Origin: Bradyrhizobium sp. 199 | Lineage (GTDB): Bacteria; Pseudomonadota; Alphaproteobacteria; Rhizobiales; Xanthobacteraceae | Assembly: GCF_023073355.1 (NCBI RefSeq) | Contig: NZ_JADPJI010000002.1 | Coordinates: 310,001 to 374,000 of the forward strand | Reading direction: 5' to 3' | DNA length: 64,000 bases | Part shown: in pieces, positions 19,066 through 26,548 of the stretch | Numbering within the stretch: the stretch's first letter is position 1 | How the letters are laid out: every line of letters begins with the position of its first letter | Notes under the pieces: model-generated | Databases searched by the model: none | What the model saw: the letters and a program-made list of their open reading frames with translations, nothing else | What the model was told of the DNA's origin: nothing | Translations under genes and position numbers: made by a program

Positions 19066-20106
19066 TTACCTCATCGGCGGTGCATACTGCACGCCACCGG
19101 CGTTCCACAGCTGGTTCATGCCGCGCGGGATCTTCAGCTTCGACTTCTCGCCGATATTGCGTTCGTACATCTCGCCGTAATTGCCGACGTGGCGGATGAT
19201 GCGGACGGCCCAGTCCTTGGTGAGGCCGAGCTGCTCGCCGTAATTGCCCTCGGTGCCGACAAGGCGCATCACTTCCGGCTTCTTCGACTTCAGGGCCTCG
19301 TCGATGTTCTCCGAGGTGACCCCGAGCTCTTCGGCGTTGATCATCGCATACAGCGTCCACTTCACGATCATCATCCAGTCGTCGTCGCGCTGGCGCACCA
19401 CGGGGGCGAGCGGCTCCTTGGAGATCATGTCCGGCAGGATCATGTGGTCGCCGGGCTTCGACAGGTTTATCCGCAGGGCGTAGAGCTGCGAGACGTCGGC
19501 GGAGAACGTGTCGCACTTGCCGGTGTCGTAGGCCTTCACGACGTCGTTGAGGTTGTCGAACTTCACCTCTTCATACTTCATGTTGTTGGCGCGGAAGTAG
19601 TCGGCGACGTTGAGCGCCGTCGTGGTGCCAGCCTGCACGCAGACCTTGCTGCCATCAAGGTCCAGCGAGGTCTCCTTGTTGCGCGAACGCGGCAGCATGA
19701 AGCCGGCGCCGTCGTAATAGGCGACCGCGGGGAAATAGAGGTCGTAATCGAGCTCGCGCGCCATGCTCCAGGTCGTGTTGCGCGAGAGGATGTCCACCTT
19801 CCGGCTCTGCAATTCCTTGAAGCGCTCGTTGGCATCGAGCGGGATCATCTTCGCCTTGCCCGGGTCGTTGAAGATCGCCGCCGCCACCGCGCGGCAGAAA
19901 TCGACGTCGAAGCCGCTCCAGTTCTTGTTGTCCTCGGAGAACGAGAAGCCCGGCAGGCCCTTGTTGACGCCGCACAGCACCTCGCCGCGGCGCACGGTGC
20001 GCTTCAGCGTACGGGTGTCGTAGAACTCGTAGATGATGGCCAGAACGGCGACCAGCACGGCGACGGCAAGCCCGATCAGCAGGCCGCCTCGAAAACTGCG
20101 CATCAT
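19066..20106 (-). CDS. General amino-acid ABC transporter substrate-binding protein (AapJ/BztA-like), orphan
   Basis: The 346-residue periplasmic protein has one N-terminal membrane segment (residues 8-27) that may be a signal anchor. The family-3 binding-protein fold shows GEVLCGVNKGLPGFSF, WSGFDVDFCRAVAAAIF (66-82) and TWSMARELDYDLYFPAVAYYDG. This is the AapJ/BztA branch that binds several L-amino acids. No permease or ATPase gene lies nearby, so it must serve a transporter encoded elsewhere or act in sensing. GAGAGAGCAAC precedes the first ATG. Confidence 0.9.
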   Translation of the reverse strand: MMRSFRGGLLIGLAVAVLVAVLAIIYEFYDTRTLKRTVRRGEVLCGVNKGLPGFSFSEDNKNWSGFDVDFCRAVAAAIFNDPGKAKMIPLDANERFKELQSRKVDILSRNTTWSMARELDYDLYFPAVAYYDGAGFMLPRSRNKETSLDLDGSKVCVQAGTTTALNVADYFRANNMKYEEVKFDNLNDVVKAYDTGKCDTFSADVSQLYALRINLSKPGDHMILPDMISKEPLAPVVRQRDDDWMMIVKWTLYAMINAEELGVTSENIDEALKSKKPEVMRLVGTEGNYGEQLGLTKDWAVRIIRHVGNYGEMYERNIGEKSKLKIPRGMNQLWNAGGVQYAPPMR

Positions 20107-20162
20107 GTTGCTCTCTCGAAAAATCGGGAAAAGAAAAGGAGTGTGGACGAAGAGGGGGATAT

Positions 20163-20756
20163 TTACAGTTCAGGCTTCTGTCGGATGACCACCTTGGTGC
20201 CAACAGGGACGCGTTCGTAGAGGTCGGCGACGTCGTTGTTGACGAGACGGAAGCAGCCCGAGGACACCTTGGTGCCGATCGTGTCGGGGCGGTTGGTGCC
20301 GTGGATGCGGTAGACCGTGGTGCCCAAATACATGGCGCGGGCGCCGAGCGGATTGCCGGGTCCGCCGGCCATGAAACGCGGCAGATAGGGCTGGCGCTGG
20401 ATCATCTCCGGCGGCGGCGTCCAGTCCGGCCATTCCTTCTTGTTGGTGATGGTCACCAGCCCCTGCCACTGGAAGCCGTCGCGGCCGACGCCGATGCCGT
20501 AGCGGATTGCGCGCCCGCCCGGCTGCACCAGGTAGAGGTGCCGCTCGGCGGTCGAGACGATGATCGTGCCCGGCGGCTCGGTGGTGCGGAAGTAAACCAC
20601 CTGCTTCTGCCATTCCGGATCGAGCTGGTAGGCCTCGTCGGCGACCAGGCCCGGCTCGTCGCCGCGGTCGGGCTGCTGGGCGGAGGCTTGCGGGACGGAC
20701 AGAATAAGCCCTACCGCGGCCATGAACATCCCGGTCAGGCGACGAAAATCCGTCAT
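20163..20756 (-). CDS. L,D-transpeptidase (YkuD domain)
   Basis: The 197-residue exported protein has a signal peptide (about 1-27, ending ASAQQ) and a YkuD domain. The catalytic signature is complete: IHGTNRPDTIG followed by KVSSGCFRLVN, with the active cysteine in SSGC. Such enzymes make 3-3 peptidoglycan crosslinks or attach proteins to the wall; the family is large in rhizobia. ATG at 20756 is chosen because GGGGAGAG lies eight bases upstream. The next gene downstream is 56 bases away, but its function is unrelated. Confidence 0.92.
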   Translation of the reverse strand: MTDFRRLTGMFMAAVGLILSVPQASAQQPDRGDEPGLVADEAYQLDPEWQKQVVYFRTTEPPGTIIVSTAERHLYLVQPGGRAIRYGIGVGRDGFQWQGLVTITNKKEWPDWTPPPEMIQRQPYLPRFMAGGPGNPLGARAMYLGTTVYRIHGTNRPDTIGTKVSSGCFRLVNNDVADLYERVPVGTKVVIRQKPEL

Positions 20757-20965
20757 TTCAAGCTCTCCCCGCTGCCACCAGCGCAAATCAATCAGAAGCA
20801 TCAGACCTGAGGGGCAGGTTCATGGCAAGTTGATGGCGCGCCGCTCCGGCATGTCCCGAGAATGCCTATGGTTTTAGACGGAGCTAGGCAATGCCACAAA
20901 CAGGGGATGGCGCGAAAAGCAGTGTGCGCGACATCCTCGCCGGGCGAGCGGCCGAAATTAGGATC

Positions 20966-21046
20966 GTCATGCCCGGGCTTGTCCCGGGCATCCACGTTCT
21001 TCGTGCCGCGGGCAAGGCGTGGATGGCCGGACAAGCCCGGCCATGA
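20966..21046. repeat. GTCATGCCCGGGC...GCCCGGCCATGAC intergenic repeat
   Basis: Same family as 13754-13828 and 18931-19012, with outer arms GTCATGCCCGGGC and GCCCGGCCATGAC and an inner ACGT/GCGTGG pair. It lies in the 310-base gap 20757-21066 between the L,D-transpeptidase start and the end of the first duplicated membrane protein gene. The rest of that gap holds the transpeptidase promoter region and nothing else that I recognise. Confidence 0.65.
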
Positions 21047-21066
21047 CGATGTGGATGCAGTCGGCG

Positions 21067-22041
21067 CTAAATCTTGTTGCTCCCCGCCGCGATCCCCAGC
21101 CGCCTCACGATCTCCGTCCCCACCGCGCGCGCCTCCACCCGCGAGCCGATGCGGGGGCTGCGAAACCTTTGTCTGGAGTGCAATCGGATCACGACGATGC
21201 AGTGCTCGTCCTCGGACCGGCCGCGGCGCTCGACCGTGATCGTTTTCACTTCCGGTCCTGCGATATGGTCGGCGCGCAGGCTGCCGTCGCCCCATAGGCG
21301 TTCGACACGGATATCGCTCTCGCGAATGATCCAGAACGCGCCAGTGACCAGGTTGGCGTATCGGTACACGGCGAATGCGGCGATCACACCGAGCGGCAGC
21401 AGCAGGATGTCGACATGGCTGGGCGGCCATCCGCGCCAGAGCTTGTAGGCGTAGGGCACGGCGGACAATGCGATGGCGATCAACGCGACGATGCGGATGT
21501 CCCGCGCGGAAAACGCCTCGAGCGGCTCGCCGAGCCGCATCTCGGGGTTGCTGGCATCGAGCGGATTGACGGGCTCCTCGACATTGGGAACGCCGAACTG
21601 CGTGGCGATCCGGGCCACGGTGTCGCGTACATGGGTGACGTCGGAGATCGGCGGCGACGTCAGGCGCTCCCCCGAGGCCAGCGTGAAGACGAGCTGAAAG
21701 CGGGCCTTCACCCGCTTGCTGCCGGGAACCTGTAATCCGCTGATGTCGTCCTTCGGAACGATCCGCGTGCGAAGCTTCCCGAACGGACTTTGTCGTCCGA
21801 TCAGGATCTCGTCCGGCGTGATGATCCACACCACCGCCGGCGCCAGCATGATGCCGCCGACGAATCCCGCTCCCAAAAGCAGCGCGACCACGGAGATGAT
21901 GATCTCCAGCGTGTCATGTGTGAACAGGCCGGGCGTGAAGCACAGCGCAACGGCCGCAGCAAAAGCGGACATCACCAGCCGCTGCGCGATCGAGGCGCCT
22001 TCACGAAGGCGGATGTCGTTATTGATGGGCGTGTCGTCCAT
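21067..22041 (-). CDS. Membrane protein of unknown function with duplicated TM-hairpin/PH-like unit (copy B)
   Basis: The 324-residue protein is built from two similar halves. Each half has two hydrophobic helices (about 22-68 and 186-235) followed by a beta-rich soluble segment that starts with FWII or WII and ends in an amphipathic helix. The first is WIITPDEILIGRQSPFG ... RIATQFGV; the second is FWIIRESDIRVERLWGD ... IVRRLGIA. The soluble parts resemble bacterial PH-like domains, although I cannot confirm this. It is a paralogue of the next upstream gene, 89 bases away on the same strand. Role unknown; the location is probably the inner membrane. Confidence 0.75.
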   Translation of the reverse strand: MDDTPINNDIRLREGASIAQRLVMSAFAAAVALCFTPGLFTHDTLEIIISVVALLLGAGFVGGIMLAPAVVWIITPDEILIGRQSPFGKLRTRIVPKDDISGLQVPGSKRVKARFQLVFTLASGERLTSPPISDVTHVRDTVARIATQFGVPNVEEPVNPLDASNPEMRLGEPLEAFSARDIRIVALIAIALSAVPYAYKLWRGWPPSHVDILLLPLGVIAAFAVYRYANLVTGAFWIIRESDIRVERLWGDGSLRADHIAGPEVKTITVERRGRSEDEHCIVVIRLHSRQRFRSPRIGSRVEARAVGTEIVRRLGIAAGSNKI

Positions 22042-22130
22042 TGCGGGCGGCTGATTGCGTTCGCGCGAAACTCCACGGACGGGTCCGTGGAGTCAAGCAA
22101 CAAGGGCGAGACTCGCGCCGGTAACGGGAC

Positions 22131-23114
22131 TTAGCGGCGCACCCGTTCGAGAGCGATCCCCAGCCGTCGGGCGATCTCGTCGCTCACCGCCTGCGTCTCT
22201 GCTTTCGTTCCGATGCCCTGGCTGAGGAACTTCTGCCCGCTCAAGAGGTCGATCCTGACGACGTAGCGTTCTCCCTCGGCCCTGCTGTCGCACTCCGGCT
22301 CAATCGTCGCAACGTCGCTGCCTGTAATCGTATCAACAATTGGCTTGCCGTCACGTGTCAACCGTTCGACGCGCAGTTCACGGTGGCGGACGATCCAGAA
22401 TGCGCCGGCGGATGTGTGCGCATATCGAAAAGAGAGGAGGAAAATAATGGCGACGATCGGCACGAATATGACTTCGGCGGTCGCGAGAGGCAGGCCGTTC
22501 CAGAATTTGAACGCGTAGAAAATGGTGCAGAGGCCCGCGATGATCAGGATGATGATTCGCTGGAAGGTGCCGGGGGCCTTTCGGAGGGGGGCGCCTATCC
22601 GCACCTCCATATTGGTGGCGTCAAGCGGGTTCACGGGAGAATCCATATCGAGGACGCCAAGCTGTTCGGCGATCTGTGCTGCGGTTTCACGGACGTGCGT
22701 GACCTCCGGGAATGGCGGCGAGATCAGGTGCTCTCCTGACGTCAGCTGCAAAGCGAGGCGGAAGCATGTTGGGTTGGCCCCGTCGCGATTGATCCGAATT
22801 CCGGATATCTCCTCTCTCCGAACGAATCGTACGTTCGGCTGGCCGAATGGCCGCGTGCTTTCGACGACGATCATGTCTAAAGCGATGGTCCAAAGCTCAT
22901 CGGCGCCGAAGGCTGCTTCGCAGAGCATCGCAATGCCGATCACCAGACCGACCAACGCTGCAACGATCTCTGCGTATCCGTTCCGGGCCCAGCTCGCGAG
23001 GCCGCAAACAGAAATAACCAACACGATGTTCGCAAAGCCAGCCCCCACAAGGCGACCTTCGGAAGATGTATTTTTGCGGAGCAGAATTTCGCTTCCGGTC
23101 GTTGCGTCGTTCAT
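22131..23114 (-). CDS. Membrane protein of unknown function with duplicated TM-hairpin/PH-like unit (copy A)
   Basis: This 327-residue paralogue of the downstream gene has the same plan: helix pair, soluble domain (WTIALDMIVVESTRPFG ... IAEQLGVL), helix pair, soluble domain (FWIVRHRELRVERLTRD ... IARRLGIA). Shared landmarks are SPP-x-x-x-VTHVR-(D/E)-T and NPLDA(S/T)N after the first domain. ATG at 23114 (MNDATT) is used; an extension to 23177 is possible but reads unlike the paralogue. The two genes probably form one operon. I do not recognise a characterised member of this family. Confidence 0.75.
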   Translation of the reverse strand: MNDATTGSEILLRKNTSSEGRLVGAGFANIVLVISVCGLASWARNGYAEIVAALVGLVIGIAMLCEAAFGADELWTIALDMIVVESTRPFGQPNVRFVRREEISGIRINRDGANPTCFRLALQLTSGEHLISPPFPEVTHVRETAAQIAEQLGVLDMDSPVNPLDATNMEVRIGAPLRKAPGTFQRIIILIIAGLCTIFYAFKFWNGLPLATAEVIFVPIVAIIFLLSFRYAHTSAGAFWIVRHRELRVERLTRDGKPIVDTITGSDVATIEPECDSRAEGERYVVRIDLLSGQKFLSQGIGTKAETQAVSDEIARRLGIALERVRR

Positions 23115-23223
23115 TGCGTGCGTCAAACTCCCCCGCCGCGGCGGAAGCTCCGCGAACGGCTTGGGGGAGTCAAGCAAGAAGAGTGTCTGACCCCTGCAGC
23201 AATCTCAGGATGGGCTGCCGTGC

Positions 23224-23787
23224 TCAGCTGTTCGCGTTGAGCAGCTTTGCCACGGTGCGGTCGATCTCGTCGTAAGCCCCTTCGCCGGCGTGCTGGAACA
23301 CGATCTTGCCGCTCTGGTCGATGATGTATTGCGCCGGCCAATATTGGTTGCGGTAGGCGTTCCAGGTCTTGGAATCATTGTCCTGCGCCACCGGATAGGT
23401 GATGCCGTGACGCTTCAGCGCGGCCTGGACGTTGGAGGCTGAGCGCTCGAACGGGAATTCCGGGGTGTGCACGCCGACCACGACGAGGCCCTTGTCCCTG
23501 TATTTCGCGTAGAGCTCGGTGACGTGCGGCAGCGTGTTGACGCAGTTCACGCAGCCATAGGTCCAGAAATCGACCAGCACGACCTTGCCGCGGAGGTCGG
23601 CAATATTGAGCGGCTTGGAGTTGAACCAATTGTTGATGCCGGTGAAATCGGGCGCGGTCTGCTGGCTGGCGGCGGCGGTGACGACAGGCGTCGCGCGCGC
23701 AGCCTCCTCGCAGAGGCCGGGGATGACGGCGCCGGTGACGGTGAAGCCGATCAGCGCGGCGGCCACGGTGAGCAGTTTGAAAGTCAT
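23224..23787 (-). CDS. Thioredoxin-like exported protein (TlpA/redoxin family)
   Basis: The 187-residue protein has a signal peptide (about 1-25) and a thioredoxin fold with active-site C79-V-N-C82 in DFWTYGCVNCVNTLPH. This is the variant found in proteins paired with CcdA/DipZ membrane partners. It also has QYWPAQYIIDQSGKIVF with the cis-proline. It probably uses electrons delivered by the CcdA-like protein encoded 32 bases upstream to reduce periplasmic disulfides or oxidised proteins. GGAGGACTGGGTCC precedes the ATG. Confidence 0.9.
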   Translation of the reverse strand: MTFKLLTVAAALIGFTVTGAVIPGLCEEAARATPVVTAAASQQTAPDFTGINNWFNSKPLNIADLRGKVVLVDFWTYGCVNCVNTLPHVTELYAKYRDKGLVVVGVHTPEFPFERSASNVQAALKRHGITYPVAQDNDSKTWNAYRNQYWPAQYIIDQSGKIVFQHAGEGAYDEIDRTVAKLLNANS

Positions 23788-23819
23788 GGACCCAGTCCTC
23801 CGGTGGAATGATGCGATGA

Positions 23820-24518
23820 TCACAGGCCGATCTGGCCGGTGGGATAGAAGCCGGTGAGCCACGCCACGATCAGCGTGTCGTATTGGAAATAGGCGGCGAG
23901 CGCGAAGCCGATCACGACGATTCCAAAGCCCTGCTGCAGCCGCGGCGAGATCCGGGCGAGGCTGCGCACCCGCGTCGTCGCGGCCTGGCCGCCATAGGCT
24001 ATTCCCAGCATCGGGATCGCCGCGCCGATCGCGTAGGCGACCAGCAGCGTGCCGGCCCAGGACAGCTTGTTCGAGGTCGCAACCAGCGTCAGGATCGAGC
24101 CGAGCACCGGGCCGGCGCAGGGCGTCCAGACCAGGCCGAGCGTGGTGCCGAGCACGAGCCCGCCGAGCGCGCCCTCGCGCTGCGTGGCGCTGGCATTGCC
24201 GAGATCAAGCCAGCCATTGAGCCGGATCGACAGCCATTCGAATGGTGCCGGCCACAGCATCAACAGGCCGAAGCCGAGCAGCAGGATCGAGGCGGCGTCG
24301 CGCAGCACGTTCGGATCGAAATCGAACAGGCGTGTGACTGCGCCGAGCAGCAACGCGGTCGCCGAGAACGAGACGACGAAGCCGAGCGCGATCATCGCCG
24401 GACGCAGACGTCCCGCGCGCCCGATCGAGGCGCCGAGCAGGATCGGCAGCATCGGCAGCGTACAGGGCGCGGCGATGGTGAGGATGCCGGCGAGGAGAGC
24501 GAAGAGCAGTTCGAGCAT
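23820..24518 (-). CDS. CcdA-like transmembrane thiol-electron transporter
   Basis: The 232-residue protein has six predicted membrane helices in two related halves. The two conserved cysteines lie in APCTLPMLP (C19) and TPCAGPVLG (C133). CcdA/DsbD-beta proteins use this pair to carry reducing power from cytosolic thioredoxin across the membrane. The gene is directly followed by its likely partner, the exported thioredoxin-like protein. It is separated from the upstream ECF sigma-factor gene by 342 bases that include a terminator, so it probably has its own promoter. SoxV also belongs to this family, so service to SoxY is conceivable. Confidence 0.9.
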   Translation of the reverse strand: MLELLFALLAGILTIAAPCTLPMLPILLGASIGRAGRLRPAMIALGFVVSFSATALLLGAVTRLFDFDPNVLRDAASILLLGFGLLMLWPAPFEWLSIRLNGWLDLGNASATQREGALGGLVLGTTLGLVWTPCAGPVLGSILTLVATSNKLSWAGTLLVAYAIGAAIPMLGIAYGGQAATTRVRSLARISPRLQQGFGIVVIGFALAAYFQYDTLIVAWLTGFYPTGQIGL

Positions 24519-24656
24519 GGCGCACTCGTGAAGGAGGTCACGAGGGGAGTTCGGGCCCGTTGGGGCGGACGTTACGCGGCGTCACGCCTTCGTGACGGGC
24601 GGCAATTGCGCATGTGAGGTGTCAGGGCTCTCTCAACGCCCGCATCACTCGCCCCA

Positions 24657-24696
24657 AACACAAAACGACCCGGAGGGGGGCATCCCGTCCGGGTCG
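24657..24696 (-). terminator. Intrinsic terminator after the ECF sigma-factor gene
   Basis: Read on the minus strand, a nine-base-pair perfect stem (CGACCCGGA / TCCGGGTCG) with a GC-rich loop is followed at once by TTTTGTGTTT. It lies about 165 bases downstream of the sigma-factor stop codon and upstream of the CcdA-like gene. The 342-base gap 24519-24860 thus holds this terminator and presumably the ccdA promoter; nothing else is recognised there. Confidence 0.8.
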
Positions 24697-24860
24697 CTGG
24701 AGGTCCTTGGGAGGTTTAACAAAACCGTATGTCAGCTTTATAGCGGGGAAGTTTTTCCGGCTGATGTTGTGCTTTGTTTCAATTGTTTCGTCGGTGGTAA
24801 CACTTCCGTGTCCTCTGGAAGGGCCTGATATCAGGCCTATCCCTTTGAAATCGTTAAGCG

Positions 24861-25472
24861 TCAGGCGGCGAAGCGCTCGACGCCGGCGCCCTTAAGCAAT
24901 TCGGCCAGCTGCTTGCGGGCATAGAACATCCGCGTCTTCACGGTGCTCTGGGGGATGCCGATGATCTGGCCGACCTCTTCCACCGACTTCTCGTGATAGT
25001 AGACGAGGGTGATGATCTCGCGATGTGCGGGCGACAGCTTCTGCACGCAGGCGCGCAGGATGGCGCTGGTGTCGCTGCGGTCGAGCGAGGTCTCCGGCGT
25101 CTCCGCACCGTCGGGAATCTGGCGCACGTCTTCCTGGTCGATGTCCTCGAAGCGGCGCTGGCGCATCGCGGTCAGGGCCTTGAAGCGGGCGATCGAGAGC
25201 AGCCAGGTTGAGACCTGCGAGCGGCCCTGGAACTGGCCGGCGGTCCGCCACACGTCCAAAAACACCTGGCTGACGAGGTCTTCCGCCGTGGTGGCGTCGC
25301 GCACGATGCGCAGGATGAAGCGGTACACCCGCACATTGTGCCGGCAATAAAGGATATGCATCGACGTCCGGTTGCCGCCCGCAATGCTTTCGAGAAGCAT
25401 GTCGTCCGAAGTCGCTTGAGCGGCGATGATGCTCTGGCTGGCCTGGGCGTTGATGGCGATGACATTCCGCAT
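24861..25472 (-). CDS. ECF-type RNA polymerase sigma factor (possible EcfQ orthologue)
   Basis: The 203-residue protein has sigma region 2 (residues 37-100, ILRIVRDATTAEDLVSQVFLDVWRTAGQFQG) and region 4 (residues 140-195, LSPAHREIITLVYYHEKSVEEVGQIIGIPQSTVKTRMFYAR). It would direct polymerase to stress or envelope promoters. No anti-sigma factor is encoded next to it. As I recall, Bradyrhizobium USDA 110 EcfQ (bll1028) is induced by hydrogen peroxide and singlet oxygen and lies about 35 genes before bjaI, a spacing similar to this window. The orthology is an inference. Cysteines at about 42 and 137 could be redox sensors. GGGGAG precedes the ATG. Confidence 0.88.
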   Translation of the reverse strand: MRNVIAINAQASQSIIAAQATSDDMLLESIAGGNRTSMHILYCRHNVRVYRFILRIVRDATTAEDLVSQVFLDVWRTAGQFQGRSQVSTWLLSIARFKALTAMRQRRFEDIDQEDVRQIPDGAETPETSLDRSDTSAILRACVQKLSPAHREIITLVYYHEKSVEEVGQIIGIPQSTVKTRMFYARKQLAELLKGAGVERFAA

Positions 25473-25741
25473 TGACTTGGCTCCCCGTAGCGCCGCAACC
25501 GAGCGGCGTTTCCTTGGACCAAAGTGTTAATGAGCCAACGTTTCGGGACGTCTGCACGAAAAGCGGAAAATGGTTTCGTGCGCCGCCAAATTGTTTCGTC
25601 ACGAGAGGCGCGACGAAACATTCGGGGCAAAAAGTCGTGGAATTTCAACGTACGGAAAATACGAGGCGGAGGTTTGGTGGCGCGTCACGCCGTGACGGAA
25701 CGTATGTTGGGGGATCGCGTTCGGTCGCGCCGCGCCCATCA

Positions 25742-25782
25742 CTGTCGTCCCGGGTTCACGCTGGGCGCGCCCCGGGAGACAG
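25742..25782. repeat. Short inverted repeat, CTGTCGTCCCGGG / CCCCGGGAGACAG
   Basis: Imperfect arms enclose 13 bases. The element sits at the 3' end of the response-regulator gene in a 328-base gap (25473-25800) that also contains the sigma-factor promoter region. It may act as a terminator. I see no gene in the gap and cannot assign the promoter elements with confidence. Confidence 0.45.
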
Positions 25783-25800
25783 CGGGAAGCGGGCTGCGCC

Positions 25801-26538
25801 CTACGCCTTCTCGCCCGCCGGCGAGAACAGATAGCCGCCGCCGCGGATGGTGCGGATCACGGCGGGCTTTGCCGGGTCGGGCTCGATCTTACGGCGGATG
25901 CGCATGATGCGCAGGTCCACGGCGCGGTCGAAGGCTTCGGCGTCGCGCGCATTGGCCAATTCCAGCAGGCGCTCGCGCGACAGCACGCGCTTCGGATTGG
26001 CCGCGAACACTTTCAGCAGCCCGAACTCGGATGCGGTCAGCGGATGCTCGTTGCCTTCGTCGTCGCGCAAGGCCTGAGCTTCGAGATCGAGCCATTTGGT
26101 CCCGAACCGCACCAGCTGCTCCTTGTCGGATTTCGCCGCCGCAGCCTCCGGTGCCGCCGCCTTGGCCGGCGCGCTCCGCCGCAGCACTGAGCGGATGCGC
26201 GCCATCAGCTCGCGCAGCTCGCAGGGCTTGGCTACGTAATCGTCGGCGCCGAGCTCGAGCCCCACGACCCGATCGATCGGGCTTGCGGTCGCCGTCAGCA
26301 TGATGACGGGAACGTTGATGCGGCTCTTGAGGTCGCGGATGATCGAGAGGCCGTCCTCCTCGGGCATGTTGAGGTCGAGCACGACGAGGTCGGGCATGCT
26401 GCCGTCGATCGCGGCGCGCAAGGACTTGCCGCCGTCGCACAGCGTCACGGTGAAGCCGTGCATCTTGAGATAATCGCCGACCATCTCCCGGGCCGGGGCT
26501 TCATCGTCGACGATCATGATATGCTGGCTTTGGGTCAT
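25801..26538 (-). CDS. OmpR-family response regulator
   Basis: The 245-residue protein has a receiver domain (residues 5-120) with the acidic pair in IVDDE, phospho-acceptor aspartate in VVLDLNMPEEDG (about D55), Thr in MLTATAS and Lys in YVAKPCELRE. An alanine-rich linker (about 122-140) leads to a winged-helix DNA-binding domain ending IRTIRGGGYLFSPAG. It is the last gene of the four-gene signalling operon, ten bases after the REC-DUF3369-kinase gene, and is the probable transcriptional output. Target genes are unknown. Confidence 0.93.
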   Translation of the reverse strand: MTQSQHIMIVDDEAPAREMVGDYLKMHGFTVTLCDGGKSLRAAIDGSMPDLVVLDLNMPEEDGLSIIRDLKSRINVPVIMLTATASPIDRVVGLELGADDYVAKPCELRELMARIRSVLRRSAPAKAAAPEAAAAKSDKEQLVRFGTKWLDLEAQALRDDEGNEHPLTASEFGLLKVFAANPKRVLSRERLLELANARDAEAFDRAVDLRIMRIRRKIEPDPAKPAVIRTIRGGGYLFSPAGEKA

Positions 26539-26548
26539 GGTCTCTGGA

